Numbered from the stretch's first letter, positions 15,588 to 24,716 are shown. The stretch: DNA of 64,000 bases from CAYIHX01 sp964363305 (GCA_964363305.1 CAYIHX010000012.1:1-64000); one strand, 5' to 3'. Translations and numbers: made by a program. Notes: generated by a model not told the origin, from the sequence alone.

Positions 15588-17012
15588 TCATTCCATCGAG
15601 TGCAGAGCCTTGAGAACATTCAGGCGACCACCGGTCACCGTCTTGCTCGCCAGAGAAGGCACCAGATCTACAGAACTCATCAACGCGTTCTTGACCTGCT
15701 TATACGTCCATGTCGGATTCTTCGACCAAACCAGTGCCGCGGCTCCCGCTACGTGCGGACAAGCCATCGAAGTTCCATCCATGCTTTTATATCCGCCACC
15801 GGCAACCGTACTCAGAACACCAACGCCCGGGGCTGCCAGATGCGTCGTGCGTTTCCCGAAATTCGAGAAATAGGCCAGACGATCATTACGATCCGTTGCC
15901 GCGACTGAGATCAGGTTGTCGTTATCGAATCCAGCAGGATAACTCGGGTTGGCTGCGTCATTGTCGGTTCCGTCGTTACCAGCGGCCGCGATAAAGAGCA
16001 CATCCTTCGCCTTGGCGCGATCGATCGCATCAAAGAGGGCTCGGTTGCCATCATCGCCTTTGCCGCCCCAGCTATTGCTGAGAACCTTTGCACCGTGATC
16101 GACCGCATAATCGATTGCACGAATGGCATCAGCCGTTGAGCCACTGCCTTCAGCAGAGAGAAATTTCAAGCCCATGATCGACACGCGTTGATTTACACCC
16201 GAGACACCCTTGCCGTTGCCGCCCACGGCTCCGACGGTGCCAGAAGTATGGGTACCATGACTGTGGTCATCAAACGGAAGGCCGTCATTATGGACGAAAT
16301 CGTAGCCCGCGATGTCACCATTCGTCGGATTTGGGTTTCTCCAAACGTTGAAAGCCAGATCTTCATGGTTGTAATCGATACCTGTATCGATCACCGCCAC
16401 GATCATCTGCTTGCTCCCTCTCCAATTTGTCCAGGCTTCTGGAGCACCAATCTTTCCAATCCCATAGGCATCAGACAAACGAGGATCCGCCATCGGAGGA
16501 TTCACATCCGCCGGAGCATCTGCAACCGGAGGACGGGTAGCAGGCGGGGTCGGGTTACCTGGCTGGCCAGGGTTCCCGCCGTCTTCGCAGCCGGGAGGGA
16601 ACGGAAGACCGGGGATTATGCAAGGAACCTGCACCGTGGGGCCGCAGCCTGGAACGTCATATCCGGGAACGCACGGCAATGGCTCATCCTTAGCCGCCTC
16701 AATCGGAAGCGCGCGAAGAACGAAATTAGGCTGCGCGTACTCCACTTCTTCATTCGCCATCAACTCGGCAATCGCGTCCTGCACCTTGATCGTGTCGCGA
16801 ATGGTGAGCTTCTCAAATCCTGACATCATGCCGTTAAAACGCTTTACCTGAATCACGCCGGCGTGCTCGTACATCATGTTAACCGACTTGCGTTCACGCT
16901 TAGCGACCGACCGATACTTCACGATCACTTCCCCTGGAACAAACTCCGCAGCAAACGCCGTCGAAGCGACCAAAGCCAAAGCCGCGAACAAAACCATCCT
17001 TGGGTTCATCAT
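15588..17012 (-). CDS. Subtilisin-like serine protease (S8), secreted
   Basis: The protein is 474 residues from the ATG at 17012, which has AGGAG 7 bases upstream. The open frame extends to 17120, but the signal peptide (MVLFAALALVASTAFAA) sets the start. An inhibitor-type propeptide (VPGEVIVKYR to about residue 100) is followed by a Cys/Pro/Gly-rich linker. The S8 catalytic domain has Asp209 in VIDTGID, His252 in HSHGTH and Ser415 in GTSMACPHVAG. All three catalytic residues and the oxyanion region are present, so the enzyme should be active outside the cytoplasm, for example in nutrient acquisition or prey digestion. It is monocistronic, with terminators on both sides. Confidence 0.93.
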   Translation of the reverse strand: MMNPRMVLFAALALVASTAFAAEFVPGEVIVKYRSVAKRERKSVNMMYEHAGVIQVKRFNGMMSGFEKLTIRDTIKVQDAIAELMANEEVEYAQPNFVLRALPIEAAKDEPLPCVPGYDVPGCGPTVQVPCIIPGLPFPPGCEDGGNPGQPGNPTPPATRPPVADAPADVNPPMADPRLSDAYGIGKIGAPEAWTNWRGSKQMIVAVIDTGIDYNHEDLAFNVWRNPNPTNGDIAGYDFVHNDGLPFDDHSHGTHTSGTVGAVGGNGKGVSGVNQRVSIMGLKFLSAEGSGSTADAIRAIDYAVDHGAKVLSNSWGGKGDDGNRALFDAIDRAKAKDVLFIAAAGNDGTDNDAANPSYPAGFDNDNLISVAATDRNDRLAYFSNFGKRTTHLAAPGVGVLSTVAGGGYKSMDGTSMACPHVAGAAALVWSKNPTWTYKQVKNALMSSVDLVPSLASKTVTGGRLNVLKALHSME

Positions 17013-17100
17013 AATACTCCTGCCTCCTGTGGGATCTGAGTGTAGTGATACCCTGACAAAAATCAAACATCCGGCAGAATATATTTTCGCACGTTTAGAA

Positions 17101-17138
17101 AACAAAACAGGGCGGGTCATTTCTGACTCGCCCTGTTT
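17101..17138 (-). terminator. Intrinsic terminator after ftsZ
   Basis: A 15-bp stem (17105-17119 with 17124-17138, one G-U pair) and a 4-base loop lie 24 bp past the ftsZ stop. On the minus strand the stem is followed by TTTTGTT. This ends the ftsQ-ftsA-ftsZ transcript and insulates the protease gene. Confidence 0.85.
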
Positions 17139-17162
17139 AATAATAGATCGGGGAATACCGGT

Positions 17163-18431
17163 CTAAAGCTCTCGGTCCTGTTGTCGACGCATGTAGGTCG
17201 GAATATCGTACTCGTCATCGGTCAAATTGGTGATGCCGAGCCTCTGCGCGATTGCCCGAGCCCGAGCCAACTCGTTGCTCTCCGCACTAGCGCCAACGAC
17301 CGGGGCCACTTCGACAGCCTCAACGTCCGGTGCCTGAACCGGGGGAGCCAGCATTTCAGGACGCGGCAGTGGCGGTTCGTACGCCAACACTAGCTCTGCC
17401 ACCGGAGCAACTGCCTGCCGCGGTTGCTCAAAAGGCTGCACCAACACGGTGTCGGCCTTCTGCAGGGGAACACCCTTTCCACCCAGGCCCGTGGCAATCA
17501 CGGTCACCTTAACGGCATCCTTCATGGATTCGTCGATGACGGTACCGAAAATGATCTCGGCATCCTCATGCGCGGCCTCCATGATGAGCGTCGTCGCCTC
17601 ATTGACTTCGTGAATCTTAAGGTTCGAGCCGCCGGTAATATTGATGATGATCCCTGTGGCACCATCGATCGATATGTCTTCTAAAAGGGGACTGGAAATC
17701 GCGTTCGTGGCTGCCTCGACCGCGCGATGCTCGCCCTCCGCGTAACCGATCCCCATCAGGGCTAATCCCTTGTTCTGCATGATCGTACGAACATCGGCAA
17801 AATCGCTGTTAATCAAGCCCGTATGATTGATGAGATCGGAGATCCCCTGGACGGCATTCAGCAATACTTCGTCGGCCTTCTTGAAGGCCTCGACCATCGA
17901 TAAAGTCTGCCCTGACAGCGCCAGAAGCCTCTGATTCGGTATCGTAATCAATGAGTCAACGTTTTCACGAAGCCACATCATGCCCTGCTCAGCATGCTTC
18001 ATCCGCTTCTTGCCTTCGAACATGAAAGGTTTCGTCACGACACCCACGGTAAGCGCGCCGATCTCCTTCGCGATTTTCGCGAAAACCGGAGCCGCTCCGG
18101 TGCCGGTGCCTCCACCCATGCCCGCCGTGATGAACACCATGTCCGCGTCAGCCAGCACTTCGGATATTTTTGCGTAATCCTCTAGTGCGGCCTTCCGACC
18201 AATCTCGGGATTGGCGCCAGCGCCCAGTCCCTTGGTCAGCTCGCGGCCGATCTGGATTTTAGTCGAGGCCAATGAAGCATCGAGAGCCTGCCGATCCGTG
18301 TTAGCCGTGATAAACTCGACACCGGATAAACCCATCCGGATCATCGTATTCACAGCATTGCAGCCGCTGCCGCCCACGCCGACAACCTTAATTTTCGCGC
18401 CTTGAAGATCAGTTTGGTCAATTTCAAACAT
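17163..18431 (-). CDS. ftsZ: Cell division tubulin FtsZ
   Basis: FtsZ is the GTP-dependent tubulin homologue that forms the division ring. The 422-residue protein has the signature GMGGGTGTGAAP, the T3-T5 GTP-binding loops and the N-terminal VVGVGGSGCNAVN. A variable linker from about residue 320 leads to a conserved C-terminal peptide, DEYDIPTYMRRQ, that docks FtsA and other partners. It is the last gene of ftsQ-ftsA-ftsZ, 30 bp after ftsA. Its ribosome binding site lies in a hairpin loop (see 18437). Confidence 0.98.
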   Translation of the reverse strand: MFEIDQTDLQGAKIKVVGVGGSGCNAVNTMIRMGLSGVEFITANTDRQALDASLASTKIQIGRELTKGLGAGANPEIGRKAALEDYAKISEVLADADMVFITAGMGGGTGTGAAPVFAKIAKEIGALTVGVVTKPFMFEGKKRMKHAEQGMMWLRENVDSLITIPNQRLLALSGQTLSMVEAFKKADEVLLNAVQGISDLINHTGLINSDFADVRTIMQNKGLALMGIGYAEGEHRAVEAATNAISSPLLEDISIDGATGIIINITGGSNLKIHEVNEATTLIMEAAHEDAEIIFGTVIDESMKDAVKVTVIATGLGGKGVPLQKADTVLVQPFEQPRQAVAPVAELVLAYEPPLPRPEMLAPPVQAPDVEAVEVAPVVGASAESNELARARAIAQRLGITNLTDDEYDIPTYMRRQQDREL

Positions 18432-18436
18432 AGTAC

Positions 18437-18454
18437 GAGAAGCTCCTTCTTCTC
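18437..18454 (-). promoter_or_regulatory. ftsZ: ftsZ ribosome binding site in a hairpin loop
   Basis: On the minus strand GAGAAG-AAGGAG-CTTCTC forms a 6-bp stem that displays AAGGAG, the Shine-Dalgarno, as the 6-base loop. It lies 11 bases from the ftsZ ATG, slightly longer than ideal unless the stem shortens the distance. It may tune FtsZ output relative to FtsA. Confidence 0.5.
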
Positions 18455-18461
18455 CAGAGAC

Positions 18462-19697
18462 TCAGAAAAGGTCCTTCATCCAGGACCGCATCGAACCCTT
18501 CACCTTGTCGTAAATATTACGCTCCCTGATCGGGAACTTGCTCTTCTGGCGATTTCTCGCGCCATACTTAAGCAGTCCCACTCCGGTAGCGTACTTCGGG
18601 GAATTTACCACATCTCGCAAACCACCGATCGCGTACGGAATCCCACGCTTTACCGGCATCTCAAAAACGGCTTCCGCGACCTCAGGCAGACCTTCCAATA
18701 GGCTCGCCCCGCCCGTCACAACCATCCCGGCGCTGAGCAAATCCTGGTAGCCCGACTTCATCACTTCCCTCTGAATGAGCGCGAAAATCTCTTCCACCCG
18801 TGGCTCGATGATCTCGGCCAAAAGGCGACGAGAAACGACCCGCGCCTTTCGTCCACCCACGCCAGGAACTTCAATGGTGTCATCAGGCTTTACCAGGCCC
18901 GCCATCGCGCACCCGTATCGAATTTTAATTTTTTCAGCCTCATGCTGGGGCGTTCTCAGTCCTACTGCGATGTCATTCGTGATGTGGCTGCCGCCGATCG
19001 CTAGAACGCCCGTGTAAACAATCGAACCATCCTTGAAAATCGCGATATCAGAGGTACCGCCACCAATGTCCACCAGGATCACTCCCAGCTCACGTTCATC
19101 TTGCTCAAGTGTCGCCTCACTCGAGGCAATCGGCTGAAGGATGATCTCAGCGACGTTCAAGCCCGCCTTATTCGCACATTTAATCAAGTTCTGAGCCGAC
19201 GAAACAGCACCGGTTACGATATGAACTTTCGCCTCCAGGCGAACTCCGCTCATTCCGACCGGATCCCGAATGCCTTCCTGGGAGTCGATCACGTATTCCT
19301 GCGGAATCACGTGGAGAACCTCACGGTCCATCGGGATCGCCACGGCCTTCGCTGCGTCGATGACGCGTTGAACATCTTGAGCGCTGATCTCTTTGTCCTT
19401 CACAGCCACAATGCCCGTCGAGTTAAACGACTTGATGTGGCCGCCCGCGATCCCCGTATAGACAGTAGAGATTTCAATCCCTGCCATCAGCTCGGCTTCC
19501 TCGATCGCGCGCCGAATACTCTCCACCGTATCATCGATGTTGATGATATTGCCCTTGCGCAGCCCCCGCGAAGGCGCGCTTCCGATGCCGACAATATCAA
19601 TCACCGGATTTGGGCCGCCTTCGACGACCTCTCCAACGATTGCGCAAATCTTAGTGGTCCCTATATCGAGACCGGTAATAAAGTCCTTTTTGGACAT
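18462..19697 (-). CDS. ftsA: Cell division actin-like protein FtsA
   Basis: FtsA tethers FtsZ to the membrane and activates the divisome. The ATG at 19697 gives MSKKDFITGLDIGTTKI, the standard FtsA start, and GGGGGGA lies upstream. The frame is open to 19769, but the extension is not FtsA-like. ATPase motifs include DIGTTKICAIV, VDIGGGTSDIAIF and GMVVTGGASLLEG. The 1C-domain region and a C-terminal amphipathic helix (SMRSWMKDLF), which would bind membrane, are visible. The length of 411 residues is normal. Confidence 0.97.
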   Translation of the reverse strand: MSKKDFITGLDIGTTKICAIVGEVVEGGPNPVIDIVGIGSAPSRGLRKGNIINIDDTVESIRRAIEEAELMAGIEISTVYTGIAGGHIKSFNSTGIVAVKDKEISAQDVQRVIDAAKAVAIPMDREVLHVIPQEYVIDSQEGIRDPVGMSGVRLEAKVHIVTGAVSSAQNLIKCANKAGLNVAEIILQPIASSEATLEQDERELGVILVDIGGGTSDIAIFKDGSIVYTGVLAIGGSHITNDIAVGLRTPQHEAEKIKIRYGCAMAGLVKPDDTIEVPGVGGRKARVVSRRLLAEIIEPRVEEIFALIQREVMKSGYQDLLSAGMVVTGGASLLEGLPEVAEAVFEMPVKRGIPYAIGGLRDVVNSPKYATGVGLLKYGARNRQKSKFPIRERNIYDKVKGSMRSWMKDLF

Positions 19698-19788
19698 ACA
19701 AAGAATCCCCCCCATGGGACTCCGGCGTGCCTTATACTGCTTCCACAACTCTTCTGAGTCGCTCGGCAAAAAACACCCAGTCTAGAGT

Positions 19789-20541
19789 CTAGGAACCTAG
19801 ACCGCTTTTGACAACTATTTTTTTCCCGGAGTTCGCCCAGACCCCTCGAACAGCTAAATGGCTCTTGGATAGATAGTCAAAAACACCCTGAATGTGCTTC
19901 AGCTGCGTCTCCAGTTCAAAAGCGTCCTCGAAGCCAACGACCACCTGCGTGCGACCCGCACCATAGCTGACAGCAAGAGAGAGATCCCCATCCGCCAACG
20001 GAGTCACTGTCGAAAGAAGCACCGAAGAATCCAGACCGAGTTCTCCCCAACGACGAACCAACGCAAGCGCTCGGAGGATCGGCTCGCGATCGGCTCGCTC
20101 ACAGCCTGAAATCAGGGGTAAATCGCGAAAGTCCCCCCGGCGGACAACGGAAAAAACGGCACCATCCCGATCAACATAAGAAATTTTTCCGTCCGCCCGC
20201 AAGAAACCCGCTACCGGTTCCCGATATGTCGGACGAATCACCACGGTCTGCGGGAAACGCTTCTCCAGCTGAACCGACCGAATCCAATCTTCCTGCAGGA
20301 GGTGCCGCTCAACCCTCGCAAGATCTACCCCAAAAAGCGATTGGCCGCCGATCTCAAGACCGGAGACCGCCACGACCTCGCTCTCATTGAGAGCGGGAAC
20401 TTGCCCTAGTTGATCGACCTCGATCTGTTGGATCGCGAAGAGCGGTGATTTGAGACTGGCACGAATTCCGAGGCCAAGGAGTACAGACGTCCCTAAGGTA
20501 AAGACTATCGTGAGACGGTTGAAAATGGCCATCACCTCCAT
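19789..20541 (-). CDS. ftsQ: Cell division protein FtsQ
   Basis: FtsQ is a bitopic membrane protein that links early and late divisome parts. A short cytoplasmic N-terminus and one membrane segment (IVFTLGTSVLLGLGI) are followed by a POTRA domain (SPLFAIQQIEVDQLGQV) and a beta domain with the typical RFPQTVVIRPTYREPVAGF and DRDGAVF stretches. About 250 residues is the usual length. ATG 20541 is chosen; TTG 20553 and ATG 20532 are alternatives, and none has a well-spaced ribosome binding site. Its start is only 14 bp from the divergent M16 gene, so its promoter must lie inside that gene. Confidence 0.9.
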   Translation of the reverse strand: MEVMAIFNRLTIVFTLGTSVLLGLGIRASLKSPLFAIQQIEVDQLGQVPALNESEVVAVSGLEIGGQSLFGVDLARVERHLLQEDWIRSVQLEKRFPQTVVIRPTYREPVAGFLRADGKISYVDRDGAVFSVVRRGDFRDLPLISGCERADREPILRALALVRRWGELGLDSSVLLSTVTPLADGDLSLAVSYGAGRTQVVVGFEDAFELETQLKHIQGVFDYLSKSHLAVRGVWANSGKKIVVKSGLGS

Positions 20542-20555
20542 GGTAATGTGCAATC

Positions 20556-21911
20556 ATGCTTCTGCATAGATTCTCTGCATTCATGTTTTTGGCTTTTTTC
20601 CTCTCCGTCCTGCCAGGCTGCGCCTCCTGGCGCCGAGAGGTTCAAGAGGAATCACTGGTCGACGGCAGGACCGTCTTCATCCGTCAATTTAGAAACGGCC
20701 TCCGGGCCGCTGTCTTTCCCGAGAAAACCTCGCCCACGGTTGCGGTACAGCTCTGGTACCAGGTCGGCTCCCGCGATGAACACGCTGGCAAGACCGGCCT
20801 CGCTCATCTCTTCGAACACATGATGTTCAAGCAGACCAAAAACCTCGCCGAAGGTGAATTTGATCGCCGACTCGAGCAGGCGGGAGCCGAGGGATCAAAC
20901 GCCTTTACCGTGAGAGATTTCACCGCTTACGTCGTTGAGATCCCCAAGGAGAGCCTCAACCTCGTTCTGGAGCTCGAAGCCGAGCGCATGGAACATTTGG
21001 TAATCGACGACGCGTCGTTTCGCACCGAGACCGAAGTGGTTCAAAACGAGCGTCGCCAGCGCTACGAAAACAGCCCCGAAGGCACCATGTACAAAGAACT
21101 GTTCGAACTCGCTTTTGAGAAAAGCAGCTATCGATGGCCAGTGATTGGTTACGCGGAAGATCTCGCCGCCATGACGGCAAAAGATGGGCAAGCTTTTTAC
21201 CAGACCTTCTACCACCCCTCCCGCGCCATTATCGTCTTGGTCGGAGACACTGACCCCGGGGAAGCGTTCAACATGATCGAGAAGCGATTGGGTAGCATTG
21301 GGACCGACCGGCCCATCGAGCCCCGGCTCAAACCCCCATCCGAGCCCGTTCAAAAATCTCCGAAGAGAAAGACTTTACGCTTCGAAATGCCAAATCAGCT
21401 TCTCCTCATGGGCCTTCGCTCGCCGCCGGCCACTGCCGCCGGATTCCCGGCACTTCAAGCGGCGGCCAGGGTTCTGGCCGGTGGTCGAAGCTCCCGTCTA
21501 CACCGAGCCCTCGTCGACTCCGGAATCGCTAGCTCCGTCTCATTTGAACTAGCGATGGAGAGCGGCGATAGCCTTTCAATGCTGGTGGTCACCCTTCAAC
21601 AAGGCCGACAAGCGGCCGAGGCCGAAAAAGTCATTCTCTCTGAGATTTCTCGATTGAGTCGACACCCTCCTGCCGCTGAAGAACTTGCGGCAGCACGGAA
21701 CCAATTGCGATTCGCCGCCTATTCAGAGCTCACCCGTCACGAGTCTCTGGCTGAGTCGGTCGGAAGCGCCCTCTCGCTATATGGTTCACTCAAGCCCCTG
21801 GATGAACACCTCAAGGCTCTGAAGTCCCTGCATCCTGAGGAGGTCTCCTCCGCGATAAAAACCTACTGGCCATCGAAATACGTAACCACCGTCGTTGGGG
21901 TCCCCAAATGA
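20556..21911 (+). CDS. M16 zinc metallopeptidase, lipoprotein (catalytic partner)
   Basis: The 451-residue protein starts with a lipoprotein signal ending in SVLPGC, so it is anchored in the periplasm. The inverted zinc motif HxxEH is present as HLFEH in GLAHLFEHMMF, with the downstream glutamate in ETEVVQNERRQRYENSPEG. Both M16 domains are present, so this is a full subunit. The next gene encodes a second M16 protein without the zinc motif, overlapping by 4 bp. The two most likely form an active/inactive heterodimer like PqqL-type or mitochondrial processing peptidases. Substrates cannot be told. It interrupts the division cluster on the opposite strand. Confidence 0.92.
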   Translation: MLLHRFSAFMFLAFFLSVLPGCASWRREVQEESLVDGRTVFIRQFRNGLRAAVFPEKTSPTVAVQLWYQVGSRDEHAGKTGLAHLFEHMMFKQTKNLAEGEFDRRLEQAGAEGSNAFTVRDFTAYVVEIPKESLNLVLELEAERMEHLVIDDASFRTETEVVQNERRQRYENSPEGTMYKELFELAFEKSSYRWPVIGYAEDLAAMTAKDGQAFYQTFYHPSRAIIVLVGDTDPGEAFNMIEKRLGSIGTDRPIEPRLKPPSEPVQKSPKRKTLRFEMPNQLLLMGLRSPPATAAGFPALQAAARVLAGGRSSRLHRALVDSGIASSVSFELAMESGDSLSMLVVTLQQGRQAAEAEKVILSEISRLSRHPPAAEELAAARNQLRFAAYSELTRHESLAESVGSALSLYGSLKPLDEHLKALKSLHPEEVSSAIKTYWPSKYVTTVVGVPK

Positions 21912-23269
21912 AAACATCGCGCCGTCTATTCCTCATCGTTGGAACCACCCTCTTCCACCCGTACTTAGCCACGGCTGCAACGCTCATCCATGAATACGCA
22001 CCTGAGGTGCCAATCATTTTTTTTAGCATTGCAACCCAGGGCGGCGCCGCCCACGACCCCGGCGGAAGACAAGGCCTCACACAGCTCATGACTCAGCTCC
22101 TCCTACGAGGAACTCAAAGCACACCAAAAGACAGCTTTGCGCGCGCGCTAGACGTTCTCGGAGCCAACTTAGAGATTGAAACCCGCCTCGACACTGTGAT
22201 CATTCATGGCGCCGTTCTCCACTCAGAGTGGGGCCCCTTCACGCAGAAGGTGGTTGAGATGCTCGCTCATCCCGCCTTCTCCGCGCTCGAACTGGAACGG
22301 CTTCGCGCCGAGACCCTCTCCCAGCTAGGAGACATGGTCAGCGACGATGGCGTCCTCGCGAAACAGCATTTTCTGAAGTTTCTGCTGTATCCGCATCCCT
22401 ACGCTCGCCCGGTATTCGGCACCCAAAAAGGAGTTCGGGCCATTGAGCAGCCGGACGTCACGAAACAGTTCAGAAAGCTCTTTCGTCCAGACGATTTAAT
22501 CGTCGCCGTAAACGGGGCTCTGCCGCTGAGCGCCGCCCAGACATTCAAAACGCAGATCGAGAAGGCCCTCGAACGAAATCGAAGCGAAGTCCCGCTCCCA
22601 CTCGTTGAAAATCCACCGCCAAACGCCAAGAAAAAATTACTCATCGTCGACAAACCAGGCCGAACTCAGACCAGAGTCTTCGTCGGACAGCTCGGCCTAG
22701 CCCTCAAGGACCCAGGCTACACCGCCTTCTCAATCGAAAATCAAGCGCTCGGAGGAAGCAGTTTCAGCGCGCGGCTGATTCGCGAAATTCGGGTCAACCG
22801 GGGTTGGAGCTATTTCGCGGGATCCCGGCAGCTTATTTCTCGCAACCGAAACGCGTGGTACGTCGCCTTTGCGCCAGCCCTCAAAGACACTGTGGAGGCC
22901 GTCGCGTTTACGGATCGCCTGCTGCAGGATCTTTCTGGTTCTGGAATGCAGGCAGATGAATTCGAATTTGCGAAGGCAAACCTGATAAAAAATTCGGCTT
23001 TCCTCGCCGATAGCCCTGCCAAGCGCACCGAAAACGCGCTGACGGAAGCGCTCATTGGGCTTGAAAAGGGTTTCTTCGCCAAGAGTCGAGAGCGCATCGC
23101 CCTTGCCCAGGAAAAAGAGAGCTCGGCGATCTTCAGTTCATTCCTAAAAGCTTCGCCCCGCGTATGGGTTGTACTCGGTCCCGCTAAAGAAATTCGAGCC
23201 GACCTCGAACGCGCTTTGAATATTCCGAAAGACGAGTCAGAGGTCATCCCCTACCAGGATGACCTCTGA
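21908..23269 (+). CDS. M16-family peptidase homologue lacking the zinc motif
   Basis: The 453-residue protein has an N-terminal signal peptide (LFLIVGTTLFHPYLATAA) and the M16 fold. Where active members have GLAHLFEHMMFKGT it reads GLTQLMTQLLLRGT, so both zinc histidines and the catalytic glutamate are lost. The C-terminal domain retains the GGSSFSARLIREIRVNRGWSY stretch used in substrate binding. Its ATG overlaps the stop of the active partner as ATGA, which favours equimolar synthesis and complex formation. A role as substrate-binding or structural subunit is inferred. Confidence 0.9.
   Translation: MKTSRRLFLIVGTTLFHPYLATAATLIHEYAPEVPIIFFSIATQGGAAHDPGGRQGLTQLMTQLLLRGTQSTPKDSFARALDVLGANLEIETRLDTVIIHGAVLHSEWGPFTQKVVEMLAHPAFSALELERLRAETLSQLGDMVSDDGVLAKQHFLKFLLYPHPYARPVFGTQKGVRAIEQPDVTKQFRKLFRPDDLIVAVNGALPLSAAQTFKTQIEKALERNRSEVPLPLVENPPPNAKKKLLIVDKPGRTQTRVFVGQLGLALKDPGYTAFSIENQALGGSSFSARLIREIRVNRGWSYFAGSRQLISRNRNAWYVAFAPALKDTVEAVAFTDRLLQDLSGSGMQADEFEFAKANLIKNSAFLADSPAKRTENALTEALIGLEKGFFAKSRERIALAQEKESSAIFSSFLKASPRVWVVLGPAKEIRADLERALNIPKDESEVIPYQDDL
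23237..23269. other. Long hairpin at convergent gene ends
   Basis: A 13-bp perfect stem, TCAGAGGTCATCC (23237-23249) with its complement (23257-23269), encloses a 7-base loop. It covers the last codons and the stop of the second M16 gene. No T tract follows on either strand. It may act as a weak bidirectional terminator or mRNA-stabilising end. Confidence 0.5.
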
Positions 23270-23276
23270 GCACACG

Positions 23277-23735
23277 TCAATTTTCAATGGTCTTGAAGGA
23301 GAAGGCAGTCAATCCCGCTTCATTGCGGACCACAACGCTGCAAGCGCCGGTCGGATGAATATAAAGCCTCCAGCGGCCCAAGCGTCGACGGCTCTCCGTC
23401 GTCGCGCAAACAGTTTCACGCCCCTCAGGAGTCGTAAACACGATCCGGTTACCGCCCACGTCGTAACGCGCACCAGTAATACGGGCCGTTATCGACGTCT
23501 GGCGCCAATGGTCCCGAGGCACGTCTGGACGGTTATTGAAGGGAGGACCCACCACCCAACGACGAAAATTCAGCTGAGCCGAAACTTGCTCGGTGGCCGC
23601 ATTGACGCGATAAGACCAACCCACATACTCCTGGCCACGCCCAAGGCGAACCTGAGCAACCGGCACCTCGGCGGCGAATACCGACGCTCCGAAACAAACG
23701 CCTGCCAAAACAGTCACTAACGAAATTTTTGCCAT
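23277..23735 (-). CDS. Periplasmic protein of unknown function
   Basis: The 152-residue product from the ATG at 23735 begins with a clear signal peptide (ISLVTVLAGVCFGASVFAAE). An AGGGG ribosome binding site lies about 10 bases upstream. The mature part of roughly 130 residues is beta-rich, with many Arg and two cysteines (VCATTE and GACSVVV) that may pair. It is 48 bp downstream of murB on the same strand, so it is probably the last gene of the upstream cell-wall operon. I recognise no family. Confidence 0.62.
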   Translation of the reverse strand: MAKISLVTVLAGVCFGASVFAAEVPVAQVRLGRGQEYVGWSYRVNAATEQVSAQLNFRRWVVGPPFNNRPDVPRDHWRQTSITARITGARYDVGGNRIVFTTPEGRETVCATTESRRRLGRWRLYIHPTGACSVVVRNEAGLTAFSFKTIEN

Positions 23736-23783
23736 GATCAAACTACCCCTTTTGAGGCTCCGTAGCGTAGATTTTGCCCGAGA

Positions 23784-24716
23784 TCAATCAGTATATTGCA
23801 TTGCATCAAAATGGCGCCCCACGTAGCGCACCTCCTCTTCGAGCTCAATACCCAGCTCGCGACTGGCGCGTTCCTTACACATACAGATCAGTGAATACAC
23901 ATCCCCTGCCGTTGCCCCGCCGAGGTTGACGATCCAATTTGAATGCTTTTCGGAAATCTGAGCGTTGCCCACGCGGTGCCCTCGAAGGCCTAAACGGTCT
24001 ACGACCTGCCAGGCCTGATGCCCCGTTCCCTTTGGGTTCTTGAACACGCTTCCACAGCTCGGAAAATTTACCGGCTGGGTCGCCTTTCGCCTCGCCAGCA
24101 GTTCTTCCAGCTGGCGCTTCACCGTTTCTGACGACGCCTTCGTTATCTTCCAAGACGCCGACACGACAATCTCCGTCTCCAGGATGAAGCCGTTCTGACG
24201 ATACATATACACAAGCTGTTGATCCCGCACCTCGCGCGCGCCGCCAAATAGATCCACCAAGGTGACCGAATCGAGCCTGTCCTTGCTCTCGCCCAAATGC
24301 GTGCCCGCATTCATATACACCGCGCCTCCGACCGAACCCGGAATACCCGCCAAAAACTCCAACCCGGCCCAGCCCTCGGCGCCACATTTTCGTAACAGGC
24401 TCGAAATCGCTACACTCGCTCCCGTCCGCACCAAGCCGCCCTCCTCGAGCTCGATTCCCAGGTCGAGCTTCGACATGCGGATGACCACGCCCCGAAACCC
24501 ATCATCCGACACCAATAGATTCGAACCCTGACCCAGGATGAAATAGGGTAGCCTTCGCTCTTGAATAAATTTTCCTAATTGTGAAAGCGCGTTCAGATTC
24601 TTCGGAAACGCCAGGAAATCGGCAGGACCACCAATCCGATAGTAGGTGTGCCGTGCAAGGGGCTCGCACTCGAGAAGCTCACCTTCGAACGACTCAATCA
24701 ACGCGGACGAAGTCAT
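23784..24716 (-). CDS. murB: UDP-N-acetylenolpyruvoylglucosamine reductase
   Basis: MurB is the FAD enzyme that reduces UDP-GlcNAc-enolpyruvate to UDP-MurNAc with NADPH. The 310-residue protein has the FAD-binding stretch ILGQGSNLLVSDDGF. Its EFLAGIPGSVGGAVYMNAGTHLGE segment and the NFPSCGSVFKNPKG loop, with its catalytic serine, are also family marks. It looks like a type II (short) MurB, lacking the long Tyr-loop insertion. The ATG overlaps the murC stop as ATGA. It is the last Mur enzyme of the operon. Confidence 0.96.
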   Translation of the reverse strand: MTSSALIESFEGELLECEPLARHTYYRIGGPADFLAFPKNLNALSQLGKFIQERRLPYFILGQGSNLLVSDDGFRGVVIRMSKLDLGIELEEGGLVRTGASVAISSLLRKCGAEGWAGLEFLAGIPGSVGGAVYMNAGTHLGESKDRLDSVTLVDLFGGAREVRDQQLVYMYRQNGFILETEIVVSASWKITKASSETVKRQLEELLARRKATQPVNFPSCGSVFKNPKGTGHQAWQVVDRLGLRGHRVGNAQISEKHSNWIVNLGGATAGDVYSLICMCKERASRELGIELEEEVRYVGRHFDAMQYTD

